Assembly: GCF_032854445.1 (NCBI RefSeq) | Contig: NC_088300.1 | Span: forward strand, 930,001-994,000 | Length of the DNA: 64,000 nucleotides | DNA from: Liolophura sinensis | Lineage: Eukaryota; Mollusca; Polyplacophora; Chitonida; Chitonidae | Direction: 5' to 3' | Notes under the pieces: model-generated | Seen by the model: the letters and a program-made list of their open reading frames with translations, nothing else | Databases searched by the model: none | Told to the model about the DNA's origin: nothing | Shown: piece after piece, positions 11,986 through 26,900 of the stretch | Numbering within the stretch: position 1 is the first letter of the stretch | Layout of the letters: every line of letters begins with the position of its first letter | Position numbers and translations under genes: made by a program

Positions 11986-13867
11986 CACAACAATACAAAA
12001 ATTTTCTAAAATTCGAACTTGAATGTTAGTTGCGTTACCTTACTGATGACTTGAATCTACATATCGTGATCATCAGATGTAAACACATACTCCTGAAAGC
12101 CCAACGTCCAACTATATAACAACAACTCCAGTGTCACGTAACAAAAGGCACTTTAATTTTATGTAGATGTGAAGCTCTTAAAGACAACAGGACCGATTTA
12201 CAAAACAACGCTGAATGACAATCGGGTACTCCGAATGACAACGAATGAATGAATCACTGAGCTTAACCACATTAAGTTCACAGCGAACTCTGGGATCAAT
12301 ATATGGTGCTGGGTGGTGGGACAGTGCAGTATTTCTCACCTGTTAGTCACCATGCATTCCTGTTCTCTCAAGACCATGTCGGTTTGGAAGGTGACACTGG
12401 TTGAAAATGGATCTCGCCCCTCTTAGCCGGATCATCATATCTTTGACAACCTTTCTACCACCACACACAGCTATAGAGTCTGTTTCACAAAGCGATCTCG
12501 GGCTTTAGCTTAAACTATAATCCCGTTTAAATGAATCATCTTCAACAGATGCATCAAATAAGCAAAACATTGACAGTAGCTTCTGTCCTGTGCTAGTCCA
12601 GTTTTAATGAAAGTTGAGCATATGGCTTCAAATATTTTGTTTTGTGATTTCAAAGATTTTGGACCATCCCAAAATGGCTATTTGAAACGGCCCCTGGAGT
12701 GCTGACCAAACCATATCCAAGTTTCAGTTTGAAAGCTTGTATTATGGTCTGTAGATATAGGTGGGCATGGTTTGGCACTGGCTTAGCCTCTTCTACACAT
12801 AAAATGCACCTCCAGACCACACGTCAGTATAACATCACGTGATCCTAAATATTCATGAATGTTCATAATAACAGGCATGCAGACATCGGATAAATGTTTT
12901 CTGCAGAACACTACTTTCCAAGATTTACCAGTTCATGAAGAAAAAGGATGCTTTTGTCCACTATACATCATGAATGCTAAATACATAGTACCTGTGTAAG
13001 TACAAGTTAAAAGATCTACCCTTATTACTGCGCGTTTGCATGTATACACAACCATGACGACGACAAGAGAAGAGAAAGAATATAAATTATCACCATTAAC
13101 TCTGCTCTGCTGACAATCTATTATACAAATTTCGTTTCTATTCCTGCACAGCAGAAGTCGGTAAAAGAAAAAAAAAAGAATAGGAAAAAAAAAGTAATGG
13201 TCAACATGCAGCTTTCCAAAATAATATTGGCCAAATTTGCCATTTTCTACGCGAATGGATTAGGAATCTACAGTTAGTCCTCATTCCGTGGGCCAGTTAG
13301 GTGGTTTGGACATGTTCCTTGGTCGAGCATTCACAATGAGTACCAAAATCAACCCAAACAGGACTATAGTAACCCAGTTCACGGGGATCAATATTTGTTG
13401 GAATTCAATATTCGCAGAGATAATGCAACTTGTTTCCAGTACTCCGAGACTTGTTTCGAAAGAGTCAATTTGCCAACTGCGAGCACCATGCCTTAGGCAA
13501 AGGAAAATGCCACCGCCTGAAGAGCTAAAGAAAGAGTGCTAATGAGGTTTCCAAAGGATACTTGGTACAATGTGAAATTACAGAACCTGATTCCACGTGA
13601 CAGCTAATCAGCCCCTTTCACCACAGCAACGTGTCAAACTAGCCTACACTTCCCAGGCTGTTTCGTTTCACGATTCAAGCCTGGGGGCTTCAGCTCACAG
13701 AACAAATGAGATAAAATAGTTTTAAAATGACAAAAATTGAAGCTAAACAGTTACATGAGCAAGGCGATAAGTGCTAACTTCTACAAAACCCACAACCCAT
13801 AAGCAGTTTTTCAGACGGTCGATTTTGGGGGAATACAACATCAAAACTGGTTTTCGACTTGCTTCGA
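11986..13867. other. Unique intergenic sequence, no gene recognised
   Basis: An 84-codon frame at 13288-13542 (with an ATG at 13309) lacks recognisable motifs and flanking splice sites I could trust. Nothing else was seen apart from A-rich runs near 13165-13190. Confidence 0.4.
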
Positions 13868-15543
13868 AAGATTCGAATGATTACACGTTAATTTCTGTCC
13901 CTCGTGTCCGACATACCACCTATTCCACTACACAGGATTCGAATGCTTACACGTTCATTTCTGTCCCTCGTGTCCGACATACCACCTATCCCACTACACA
14001 GGATTCGAATGTTTACACGTTCATTTCTGTCCCTCGTGTCCGACATACCACCTATCCCACTACACAGGATTCGAATGCTTACACCTTCATTTCTGTCCCT
14101 CGTGTCCAACATACCACCTATCCCACTACAAAAGATTCGAATGCTTACACGTTCATTTCTGTCCCTCGTGTCCGACATACCACCTATTCCACTACACAGG
14201 ATTCGAATGCTTACACGTTCATTTCTGTCCCTCGTGTCCGACATACCACCTAACCCACTACACAGGATTCGAATGCTTACACGTTCATTTCTGTCCCTCA
14301 TGTCCGACATACCACCTATCCTACTACACAGGATTCGAATGCTTACACGTTCATTTCTGTCCCTCGTGTCCGACATACCACCTATTCCACTACACAGGAT
14401 TCGAATGCTTACACGTTCATTTCTGTCCCTCGTGTCCGACATACCACCTATTCCACTACAAAAGATTCGAATGCTTACACGTTCATTTCTGTCCCTCGTG
14501 TCCGACATACCACCTATTCCACTACACAGGATTCGAATGCTTACACGTTCATTTCTGTCCCTCGTGTCCGACATACCACCTATTCCACTACAAAAGATTC
14601 GAATGCTTACACGTTCATTTCTGTCCCTCATGTCCGACATACCACCTATCCCACTACACAGGATTCGAATGCTTACACGTTCATTTCTGTCCCTCGTGTC
14701 CGACATACCACCTATTCCACTACAAAAGATTCGAATGCTTACACGTTCATTTCTGTCCCTCGTGTCCGACATACCACCTATTCCACTACACAGGATTCGA
14801 ATGCTTACACGTTCATTTCTGTCCCTCGTGTCCGACATACCACCTATTCCACTACAAAAGATTCGAATGCTTACACGTTCATTTCTGTCCCTCATGTCCG
14901 ACATACCACCTATCCCACTACACAGGATTCGAATGCTTACACGTTCATTTCTGTCCCTCGTGTCCGACATACCACCTATCCCTCTACACAGGATTCGAAT
15001 GCTTACACGTTCATTTCTGTCCCTCGTGTCCGACATACCACCTATTCCACTACACAGGATTCGAATGCTTACACGTTCATTTCTGTCCCTCGTGTCCGAC
15101 ATACCACCTATCCCACTACACAGGATTCGAATGCTTACACCTTCATTTCTGTCCCTCGTGTCCAACATACCACCTATCCCACTACAAAAGATTCGAATGC
15201 TTACACGTTCATTTCTGTCCCTCGTGTCCGACATACCACCTATTCCACTACACAGGATTCGAATGCTTACACGTTCATTTCTGTCCCTCGTGTCCGACAT
15301 ACCACCTATCCCACTACACAGGATTCGAATGCTTACACGTTCATTTCTGTCCCTCATGTCCGACATACCACCTATCCCACTACACAGGATTCGAATGCTT
15401 ACACGTTCATTTCTGTCCCTCGTGTCCGACATACCACCTATTCCACTACAAAAGATTCGAATGCTTACACGTTCATTTCTGTCCCTCGTGTCCGACATAC
15501 CACCTATTCCACTACACAGGATTCGAATGCTTACATGTTCATT
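13868..15543. repeat. Minisatellite, 66-bp unit, about 25 copies, open on both strands
   Basis: The unit is GATTCGAATGCTTACACGTT, catttctgtccctcgtgtcc, gacataccacctattccact and acacag: 66 bp, or 22 codons. That keeps several frames open through the whole array (562 codons on minus, 565 on plus). Two unit types, ending ACACAG or ACAAAA, alternate in blocks. The inner units, including 'accttcatttctgtccctcgtgtccaac' variants at 14080 and 15140, recur as a larger block of about 1 kb. Copies are very similar, implying recent homogenisation. There is no start-codon context, intron or non-repeat coding sequence to suggest a gene. Confidence 0.93.
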
Positions 15544-17384
15544 CTTGAAAACCAATTGCCTGAATAAACAACACAAGCGCGCTGAGTTTTCGTTCTCGTG
15601 ATTGTGGCTGATCAGGCAGTTTCAGATTTGGCAAATAAGATGGATATATTTCTAAAGAAACACTAGTTACCATCTGCTTTGTCTCGCTTTCCTAACACAG
15701 ATGCTACCGTCATTTCTCACTAAAGCCAGGATATACATGTACCTCGTAAACTTACGGCATCCATCAACTGTTCCATATGACATTCGAAAAACATTTCTTA
15801 TGTTTCAAAAATGATTGAGTTTAATGAATCAAAAGAAAGAAAGAAAGAAAAAAAAAAGTCTGAACTTGAAGTTCATGTATACAATGATAACACTGAACAT
15901 ATTTCCTGATTTTATTTCTAGCTGCTAAGTACTTGGAGGACAGAAATGGTGTAAAGGGTTTTGTCCTAACAAAATGGCGCTTTACTCAACTTACACTTGA
16001 AAATTACAAGGTTAAATTGGCCATGTTTGATTTTCCTTCCTCACTGAAACTGGCAGGTAGCTGTAAGTCTTACAGAACAGAGATACATTTAGAAAACCAA
16101 GTCAAGAGCACTCAACGATCGTAATCCCTATCTGGACAATCTGAGATCTCAATTTCATTTAAAACGTTTTTTACAAAAAACTTTAAAAAGACATTTATCT
16201 TGGGTATAAAGGAACTAAACACATTGCTATTGTGTACATCAATACTTCTTTTTGTTTTCTGTGGAAGATAATTGGCTTGACTAAAGTCAGTGTGGTTTCT
16301 GCAGTTCTGTCATGATTCAGTGCAGTTCAGTCATGACTCTGTGCAGTTCTATCATGACTCAGTACAGTTCTGTCATGAGTCAGTACAGTTCTGTCATGAC
16401 TGATGATTCACAAAAGTTTCATACTTCCAGGAAACAAATATCCAAACTAAAACCCTTTAAGCAGCTCGTTAAAAATAGCAAAAACAGTTACACCATTTGT
16501 TACATTTAAAAGACAAATTTAACAATAAGTTAAGAATTCTGGAGAAATGCTAATAGAAAAAATCTTAAAGTTCATCAAATCATTAACAACACCACCATGG
16601 GTACACAAAGAGCCAATATGTGAATATCAGTAACAATCACTGAGCAAGCTGAGGAGTCAGCAATCACCAATACACCTGGCTGAGGAAAACTACACCTAAA
16701 ATTGTACACATCTGTGCTTAAAATTTAGGAAACTACCATTCCTATATTAAACCCTTCAAATTAAACATATTCTGTTTGAATGCTGCCTGAGTCACAGAGC
16801 TATCTAAAATAATAACATTTGTGCATTTATAGAAATAAAAAGTTTTCCATGTTCGGCATTCTACATGTTTATACAGAGCAGTGAGTAACCATCTGCGATC
16901 AAAAACTGGACCCTGTAACCATCCCTGTGCAAAAACTCTCCGGGCACATTTTATACATAATTATTGCTATAATCTTTACAATGCATTTATTTTGCTCACC
17001 CTGCACACTATGAAATAAACATGCATAGAAGCGAGGCACAATGCCAATACATCTTCACGTTTCCAGTGTTCAGGTTTGAGTTCAGCCATTCAAATGTTTA
17101 GTATTTCACTAATAACACTTCCTGAAATAGAAATGACACAAATTCATTAAAAAAACATTGGAGATGAGGATGGGAATTCGCTTATAAAATCTTCACAATA
17201 ATCATTTACAAAATACTGGAGAGAAAACACTAATAACAACTTTCATTTAACTGATTATTTTTATGTTGGTAAGGTCATACTCAATAATTCTTCATTCATG
17301 GGATGGTGGTCAGTTCTCTGGATGAAGGAAACAGGAGTAAAACTGGCAGATCACTGACCTTTGAGAAATTACTTACAAACTTTT
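15544..17384. other. Intergenic DNA downstream of the kinase gene
   Basis: AT-rich unique sequence with a GAAAGAAAGAAAG run near 15835 and a short ~24-bp repeat (cagttctgtcatgactcagta) at 16302-16400. On the minus strand a complement of AATAAA occurs near 16985-16990 and could serve the kinase transcript. Confidence 0.4.
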
Positions 17385-17387
17385 TCA

Positions 17388-17621
17388 AGAGTGACATACA
17401 GCTATGCCCACCAAACTAGCTGATGACAAGCGGTCTTCAGTAAACACAAAACTGCGGAAACGGTCACCCAAGCATGGTCTAATGCTTAATGTCACTAACG
17501 CCTCTGGCCCTGGCATCACAAAGTCATAAAAACTAGTCCAAATTTCAAATCTCTTTGATGGACCCCTGGGAGCTGGGGTAGACTGATCAGTGTTGAACAC
17601 TAGACTTGTATCATGGCAGTA
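17388..17621 (-). CDS. Possible alternative last exon of the kinase gene
   Basis: A minus-strand frame of 78 codons ending in TGA (17385-17387) can be spliced in phase 0 to the donor at 17952-17953 through an acceptor TTCCTCCCCAAG. It reads YCHDTSLVFNTDQSTPAPRG... and ends GIAVCHS. No family motif is recognised. The alternative is that the 17954 donor is not used and translation ends at the TAG at 17912-17914, after DEVGSVDNDVCQKYM. I cannot decide between them from sequence. Confidence 0.35.
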
Positions 17622-17911
17622 CTTGGGGAGGAACGTGATACATATGGTGTCTAGAAACAAATGTCCCACATGTGTCCCTCACTTGCTGAGCAAGCTCAAT
17701 GTACATCTAATGCTCAATATTGGTGGAGGTCAAGTGATCTTAATGCAAAACCAATTATCTGACCCTACAAGTGGCTCCCAAGAAGATTGGAGGCAAGGGA
17801 TGTAAAACAATCCCCTATCTAATGCTAGGATTAAACTCACTTCACATAAATCAAACAAATGAAACACAAGCAACCATCCCAACCACCTGGCCACCTGTGG
17901 ACCCTCGTCAT

Positions 17912-20900
17912 CTACATGTATTTCTGACAAACATCATTGTCTACAGAGCCTACCTCGTCACTGTCATCTGACAATGGACTACTTGGCCCAGCCTCGTCCC
18001 CCACTGCTGTCTGAATCTGACCTCTGCCATTTTCACCTTCACCTCTGACTGCTGACCTCTGTACGATCTTCAACCTCTGAGCCTCTCTTTGTAGTGAGAC
18101 ACCTAAATATTTAACAGCTGAAGACTTCCCAAGTCTCTGTGAATGCCTTGACAAATCTGTGTCACTCTGACAACCATGGTACTGTGGATCACCTTCAGGC
18201 TTGTGCAATGCAGTTCTCTCTAGGTCAGACCATTCTCTGTGCAAGGTTTGATCATGCTTTCCTGTCTTGGCAGATGTAGATTTGACACTGAAGGTGTCAC
18301 ATGATTGTTTTGCATTCTCAAGTTCACAGGTGCTTCTTTGTGGTTTATCTGGACTTTGAATTACTTCCTGTTTTACACGACTGTTAAATGAGGACGTTCT
18401 CACTTCAGAACTAAATTTCTTCACACAATGGTTAACAGTTGCCTTTTCTGGTGTTAATGTTACCAATTTAGCAGCAATTCTACCAAATTTTTCTGAATGT
18501 TTCTTCTTTCCCCAATAGATGATTCTTGCCTTGGACTTGCTTTTGCAACTAGCTGGCTGTCCATCACTGCATGAGGAGTATGAATTTGAACTACCATTTA
18601 TGACAAGTGCTTGGACAGGTTCAGATTTCAGAGCAACTGAGGAGCATGGCAGTGGTTGTGAGGTAACTGGGGAGAAGCATGGCAGTGGCTGTGAGGTAAC
18701 TGGAGAGGAGCATGGCAGTGGTTGTGAGGTAACTGGAGAGGAGCATGGCAGTGGTTGTGAGGTAACTGGAGAGGACACTGGTCCTGGCTGATTGTATGCT
18801 AGTTGTTTCCTGGTAGTGTTACGAGGATGCTCTAATACCGGCCTCCTGGCAGGCTGTATATTTGTTCCTATCCTTTTGCTGGATTTACCCGTCTCCTTTG
18901 TTCCAATCCTTTTCCTAGATTTACCCGTCTCCTCTGTGAGGAAGGAAGAAGATTGTGTAGGTTCATAAGTATACTTTATAGAAACTTGTTCTTTCGCATA
19001 ACAGGATTTCTTAACTTTTACTTCACATGAAGTCATTTTCCCTGAAGATTCAAATCTTTTCTGCCTCTTAGCGCTTTTAGTAGTTCTGGCCTGGGCTTTG
19101 CGTCCATCAACTTTAACTGGACACTGTCTATCTTTAGCACCAGCTGGACGATCTTGAACTCTGGGACTAGCTTCTCCTGATGTTGAGTCTGATGGACCAT
19201 CCCGAACTCTGGGACTAGCTTCTCCTGATGTCGAGTCTGATGGACCATCCTGAACTCTGGGACTAGCTTCTCCTGATGTCGAGTCTGATGGACCATCCTG
19301 AACTCTGGGACTAGCTTCTCCTGATGTCGAGTCTGATGGACCATCCCGAACTCTGGGATTAGCGTCACCTGATCTTGAGTCTGCTGATTTGGTCGTACTG
19401 ATCTGACAGGCCTGGAACCCTAAAGGTGGAACCTTTGCAACACGACGTTTCTTCCCACCACTGTCTCCACGCCCAGGTAAAGATGTGCCCATATAAAGTA
19501 GGTCCAAGCTGGATGGGTGACCCCTAAGAATGTCTTTATCAATATGTGGCTTGTAGGAATAGGATTTCTTAGAAACTAAGACTGAAGGATAACCACACTT
19601 TTCATCTGAAGGTGCTGAAAAAAGAGATAACCCAAAAATTGTTTAAGGTTTAGACATCAGCACGTACAATATTCAGACAGCAGGTAGATCATCATCTATG
19701 CTAACTGTACACATGACCAAGAAGTTTTACCACACAGTCAAACCACCTGGTCAAATGGGTATAAACAGTTTTACAATTTTCTAAGAACATCAAAGCCAGA
19801 GTGATTTTGGATAAATCAGTTATACATTCCTATTTTCATGCAGATCATTCTAAACAGCCTTGGTGTTGAAAACAATTCAGTCACAAATTACTTTGTGTAA
19901 TTCTGACTCTGTGTAATTCTGACTCTGTGTAATTCTGACTCTGTGTAATTCTAACTTTGTGTAATTCTGACTGTGTAATTCTGACTCTGTGTAATTCTGA
20001 CTGTGTAATTCTGACTCTGTGTAATTCTGATTCTGTGTAATTTTGACTGTGTAATTCTGACTCTGTGTAATTCTAACTTTGTGTAATTCTGACTCTGTGT
20101 AATTCTGACTTTGTGTAATTCTGATTCTGTGTAATTCTGACTCTGTGTAATTCTGACTCTGTGTAATTCTAACTTTGTGTAATTCTGACTGTGTAATTCT
20201 GACTCTGTGTAATTCTGACTGTGTAATTCTGACTCTGTGTAATTCTGATTCTGTGTAATTTTGACTGTGTAATTCTGACTCTGTGTAATTCTGACTCTGT
20301 GATATTCTGACTCTGTGTAATTCTGACTTTGTGTAATTCTAACTTTGTGTAATTCTGACTCTGTGTAATTCTGACTTTGTGTAATTCTGATTCTGTGTAA
20401 TTTTGACTGTGTAATTCTGACTCTGTGACATTCTGACTCTGTGTAATTCTAACTTTGTGTAATTCTGACTCTGTGTAGGCTGTACCGGTGTGGGTAGAGG
20501 CTGGGATCTGATGTGTGAGTGTGTGATGACTGTACCATTGTGGGTAGAGGCTGGGATCTCATGTGTGAGTACCTGGTGAGACTGTACCATTGTGGGTAGA
20601 GGCTGGGATCAGATGTGGGAGTGTGTGGTTAGGCTGTACCACTGTGGGTACAGGCTGGGATCTGATGTGCGAGTGTGTGGTGAGACTGTACCATTGTGGA
20701 CAGAGGCTGGGATCTCATGTGTGAGTGTGTGGAGAAGTGTACCATTGCGGGTGGAGGCTGGGATTAGATGTGTGAGCGTGTGGAGAGTCTGTACCATTGT
20801 GGGTAGAGGCTGGGATCAGATGTATGAGCATGTGGTGAGACTGTACCATTGTGGGTAGAGGCTGGAATCAGATGTGTGAGTGTGTAGAGAAGTTGTACCA

Positions 20901-23900
20901 TTGTGTGTAGAGGCTGGGATCAGATGTGTGAGCATGTGGTGAGACTGTACCATTGTGTGTACAGGCTGGGATCAGATGTGTAAGTGTGTGGAGAAGCTGT
21001 ACCATTGTGGGTAGAGACTGGGATCAGATGTGTGAGCATGTGGTGAGACTGTACCATTGTGGGTAGAGGTTGGGATCAGATGTGTGGGTGTGTGGAGAAG
21101 TTGTACCATTGTGGGTAGAGGCTGGGATCAGATGTGTATGTGGTGAGACTGTACCATTGTGTAGAGGCTGCGATCAGATGTGTGAGTATGTAGTAAAACT
21201 GCACCACTGTGGGTAGAGGCTGGGATCAGATGTGTGAGCATGTGGTGAGACTGTACCATTGTGGGTAGAGGGTGTAATTAGAAGTGTGAGTGTCTGGAGA
21301 AGCTGTACCATTGTGGGCAGAGGGTGTGATCAGATGTGTGAGTGTGTGGTGAGACTGTACCATTGTGGGTAGAGGCTGGGATCAGATGTTTGAGTGTGTG
21401 GTGAGACTGTACCATTATGGATAGACGCTGGAATCAGATGTGTGGGTGTGTGGAGAAGCTGTACCTTTGTGGGTAGAGGTTGGGATCAGATGTGTGAGTG
21501 TGTGGAGAAGCTGTACCATTGTCGGTAGAGACTGGGATCAGATGTGTGAGAGTGTGGAGAAGCTGTACCATTGTGGATAGAGGTTGGGATCAGATGTGTG
21601 AGTGTGTGGTGATTGTACCATCGTGCTTAGAGGCTGGGATCAGTTATGCAAGTCTGTGGAGAAGCTGTACCATTGTGTGTACAGGCTGGGATCAGATGTG
21701 GACGTATGTGGTGAGGCTGTACCATTATGGATAGAGGCTGGGATCAGATGTGTGGGTGTGTGGAGAAGCTGTACCATTGTGTGTAGAGGTTGTGATCAGA
21801 TGTGTGAGCATGTGGAGAAGCTGTACCATTGTGGGTAGAGGTTGTGATCAGATATGTGAGCATGTAGTGAGACTGTACCATTGTGGGTAGAGACTGGGAT
21901 CAGATGTGTGGGTGTGTAGAGAAATGTACCATTGTGGGTACAGGCTGGGATCAGATGTGTGAGCATGTGGAGAAGCTGTACCATTGTGGGTAGAGGTTGG
22001 GATCAGATGTGTGAGCATGTGGAGAAGCTGTACCATTGTGGGTAGAGGCTGGGATCAGATGTGTGAGTGTGTGGTGAGACTGTACCATTATGGATAGAGG
22101 CTGGAATCAGATGTGTGGGTGTGTGGAGAAGCTGTACCATTGTGGATAGAGGTTGGGATCAGATGTGTGAGTGTGTGGAGAAGTTGTACCATTGTGGGTA
22201 GAGACTGGGATCAGATGTGTGAGTGTGTGGAGAAGCTGTACCATTGTGTGTAGAGGTTGTGATCAGATGTGTGAGCATGTGGAGAAGCTGTACCATTGTG
22301 GGTAGAGGCTGGGATCAGATGTGTGAGTGTGTGGAGAAGTGTACCATTGTGGGTAGAGGCTGGGATTAGATGTGTGAGCATGTGGTGAGACTGTACCATT
22401 GTGGGTAGAGGCTGGGATCAGATGTGTGAGCATGTGGAGAAGCTGTACCATTGTGGGTAGAGGTTGGGATCAGATATGTGAGCATGTAGTGAGACTGTAC
22501 CATTGTGGGTAGAGACTGGGATCAGATGTGTGGGTGTGTGGAGAAGTGTACCATTGTGGGTAGAGGCTGGGATTAGATGTGTGAGCATGTGGTGAGACTG
22601 TACCATTGTGGGTAGAGGCTGGGATCTCATGTGTGAGCATGTGGAGAAGCTGTACCATTGTGGGTAGAGGCTGGGATCAGATGTGTGAGCATGTGGTGAG
22701 ACTGTACCATTGTGGGTAGAGGCTGGGATCAGATGTGTGAGTGTGTGGAGAAGCTGTACCATTGTGGGTAGAGACTGGGTTCAGATGTGTGAGCATGTGG
22801 AGAAGCTGTACCATTGTGGGTAGAGACTGGGATCAGATGTGTGGGTGTGTGGAGAAGTGTACCATTGTGGGTAGAGGCTGGGATTAGATGTGTGAGCATG
22901 TGGTGAGACTGTACCATTGTGGGTAGAGGCTGGGATCAGATGTGTGAGCATGTGGAGAAGCTGTACCATTGTGGGTAGAGGCTGGGATCAGATGTGTGAG
23001 CATGTGGTGAGACTGTACCATTGTGGGTAGAGGCTGGGATCAGATGTGTGAGCATGTGGAGAAGCTGTACCATTGTGGGAAGAGGTTGTGATCAGATGTG
23101 TGAGCATGTGGTGAGACTGTACCATTGTGGGTAGAGGCTGGGATCAGGTGTGTGAGTGTGTAGAGAAGCTGTACCATTGTGGGAAGAGGTTGATATCAGG
23201 TAGGCTAGGCTCATTTCCTGGGCCAGGAACGGATGACAAGCAGCTTCGCATGGGGACAAGCGCTCATCTGTAACAGAGTAGCACACAGACATGGATGTAC
23301 AATCACAAACTGGAAAAAACTGGCAAAAAAATAGAGAATAACTTGAATCAGCATCAAAAAGATCACCTTTGTAAGTATGTGCAAAATGCTCATAATCAAA
23401 AAAAAGGATTGTATGTCAACAGGTAATACAACCTTACTAATATTACCACCAATAGCCAGCCGATCATTATAAAAATTTGAAATACAAGCTATTATTTATT
23501 ATAAGCTTTAGGAGAACAAAGAAATTCACTAGAATCAGCCAGTACACACAAGTCTACACTGGACGGCTGACACTACATACAACATCACCAAGACAGACAC
23601 TACATACATCTATACAACATCACCCAGACAGACACTACATATATCTATGAAATACAACATCACCCAGACAGACACTACAAGCATCTATGAAATACAACAT
23701 CACCCAGACAGACACTACATACATCTATGAAATACAACATCTCCCAGACAGACACTACATACATCTATACATCACCAAGACAGACACTACATACATCTAT
23801 ACAACATCACCCAGACAAACACTACATACATCCATGATATACAACATCACCCAGACAGACACTACATACATCTATGAAATACAACATCTCCCAGACAGAC

Positions 23901-26900
23901 ACTACATACATCTTTGACATACATCACCCAGATAGACATTACATACATCGATACATCACCCAGACAGACACTACATACATCTATGATATACAACATCACC
24001 CAGACAGACACTACATACATCTATACAACATCACCCAGACAGACACTACATACATCTATGATATACACCATCACCCAGACAGACACTACATACATCTATA
24101 CAACATCACCCAGACAAACACTACATACATCTATGATATACACCATCACCCAGACAGACACTACATACATCTACACAACATCACCCAGACAGACACTACA
24201 TACATCTATACAACATCACCCAGACAGACACTACATACATCTATGATATACACCATCACCCAGACAGACACTTCATTTACGAACACATACAGTATACACT
24301 GCTGCACACCACCACCACCGACCCAAACTCCACCAATGACTGACGATACATATACAGCACAGCACCACCATCGACCCAAACTCCACCACTGACTGATGAT
24401 ACATATACAGTACTGCACCACAGCCACCACTGACCCAAACTCCACCCCTGACTGATGATACATATACAGTACTGCACCACAGCCACCACCGACCCAAACC
24501 CCACCACTGACTGATGATACATATACAGTACTGCACCACAGCCACCACCGACCCAAACTCCACCACTGACTGATGATACATATACAGTACTGCACCACAG
24601 CCACCACCGACCCAAACCCCACCACTGACTGATGATACATATACAGTACTGCACCACAGCCACCACCGACCCAAACCCCACCACTGACTGATGATACATA
24701 TACAGTACTGCACCACAGCCACCACCGACCCAAACCCCACCACTGACTGATGATACATATACAGTACTGCACCACAGCCACCACCGACCCAAACTCCACC
24801 ACTGACTGATGATACATATACAGTACTGCACCACAGCCACCACCGACCCAAACTCCACCACTGACTAATGATACATATACAGTACTGCACCACAGCCACC
24901 ACCGACCCAAACTCCACCACTGACCAATGATACATATACAGTACTGCACCACAGCCACCACCGACCCAAACCCCACCACTGACTGATGATACATATACAG
25001 TACTGCACCACCACCACCACCCACCCAAACTCCACCACTGACTGATGATACATACACAGTACTGCACCACAGCCACCACTGACTGATGATACATATACAG
25101 TACTGCACAACAGCCACCACTGACCCAAACCCCACCAATGACTGATGATACATATACAGTACTGCAACACAGCCACCACCGACCCAAACTCCACCACTGA
25201 CTGATGATACATATATAGCACTGCACCAACCACCACCACCGACCCAAACTCCACCACTGACTGATGATACATATACAGTACTGCACCACCACCACCACCG
25301 ACCCAAACTCCACCACTGACTGATGATACATACACAGTACTGCACCACCACCACCACCGACCCAAACTCCACCACTGACTGATACATATACAGTACTGCA
25401 CCACCACCACCACCGACCCAAACTCCACCCCTGACTGATGATACATATACAGTACTGCACCACCACCACCACCGACCCAAACTCCACCACTGACTGACGA
25501 TACATATACAGTACTGCACCACAGCCACCACCGACCCAAACTCCACCACTGACTGATGATACATATATAGCACTGCACCACCACCACCACCGACCCAAAC
25601 CCCACCACTGACTGATGATACATATACAGTACTGCACCACCACCACCACCCACCCAAACTCCACCCCTGACTGATGATACATATACAGTGCTGCACCACC
25701 ACCACCACCACCGACCCAAACTCCACCACTGACCGATGATACATATACAGTACTGCACCACAGCCACCACCCACCCAAACCCCACCCCTGACTGATGATA
25801 CATATACAGTACTGCACCACAGCCACCACCGACCCAAACCCCACCACTGACTGATGATACATATACAGTACTGCGCCACCCACACTGAAGCTACACATAA
25901 ATACAATGTAAAATGAAGAAAAGGTTTATTTATTTATTTGATTGGTGTTTTACGCCATCCCAGGAATATTTCACTTAGTAGACGGCGACCAGCATTACGG
26001 TGGGAGGAAACCCGGTAGAAACGAAGAAACTAAAACAAGCCTCCTTACCCGGATCGTAGCGAAGAATCTGAGAGAGGAAACTGGCAAAGGCATAATTGGT
26101 GCACTTTTGTATTTTACCAGTTTTCAAGAGTAATCTCAGGTCATTTGTGGCTGAAAGGCAAAACAACCAAGTGATATCAGTTCATCAGGAAAAAGGGCAG
26201 TGTTTTGAATTCAAAATACATTCTATGAGAACATTCTAAATTTGCTGAATTACACTGTGGTTGAAAATACCATTGAATGGGGTAGCTTTGAGATCAAACC
26301 CTTTCTTCACAAGAGGTAATGAAAGTCCTTCTAGATCATGTGACTTGTCAAAAATGCTAGACAACTTCTGTTGATATTAATTCACCGATTACCCGTCTCA
26401 CCATGTTCTGGAGGCACAAATGACACGTGTTTTCTTCAGAATCTCACTGACCTCACAAACACTCAGCTCCTCACTTTTCTCCAAATTACTTTCAAAAACG
26501 TTTTGTAAAACTTTCTTCAGACTCCCATTTTATAGTATATCTAATTCTGAAATTTCTTATACGTTACATGGTACAGCAGGACTTGATAAAAGGCTTCAAA
26601 CTCAAAACTGCCCTATTGCGTTGATTTCGTAACAGCTTTCTCGATCTCACAGCATCGTACATCTACAGGTATATGTAATTACAGTTCCCCCTGAGAATGG
26701 TGTATGCAGTTCTCACCCCCTAATGCACTTATAAAGTGCATGTAAGTTTGTAACAACCTACAAAAATGGTGTATTGCATGTAATTCTTTCAAGCTGTAAA
26801 CATGATGTTTGTATTCTCTATCTACTAATATGGTGTAGGTAGTTATAACAACCATCTAATGTATGCACACATATGCTGGGGTTTTACGTCATACTTAAGA

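Noticed and set aside
13288-13542. 84-codon plus-strand frame
   Set aside because: No recognised domain, no convincing start or splice context, and length within chance expectation.
13888-15601. 562- and 565-codon frames on opposite strands treated as genes
   Set aside because: Explained by the 66-bp unit; kept only as a finding for testing.
24206-25906. Minus-strand open frames of 566 and 541 codons rich in Gly/Val/Trp
   Set aside because: By-product of the 60-bp array; two overlapping frames are equally open and show only repeated array sequence.
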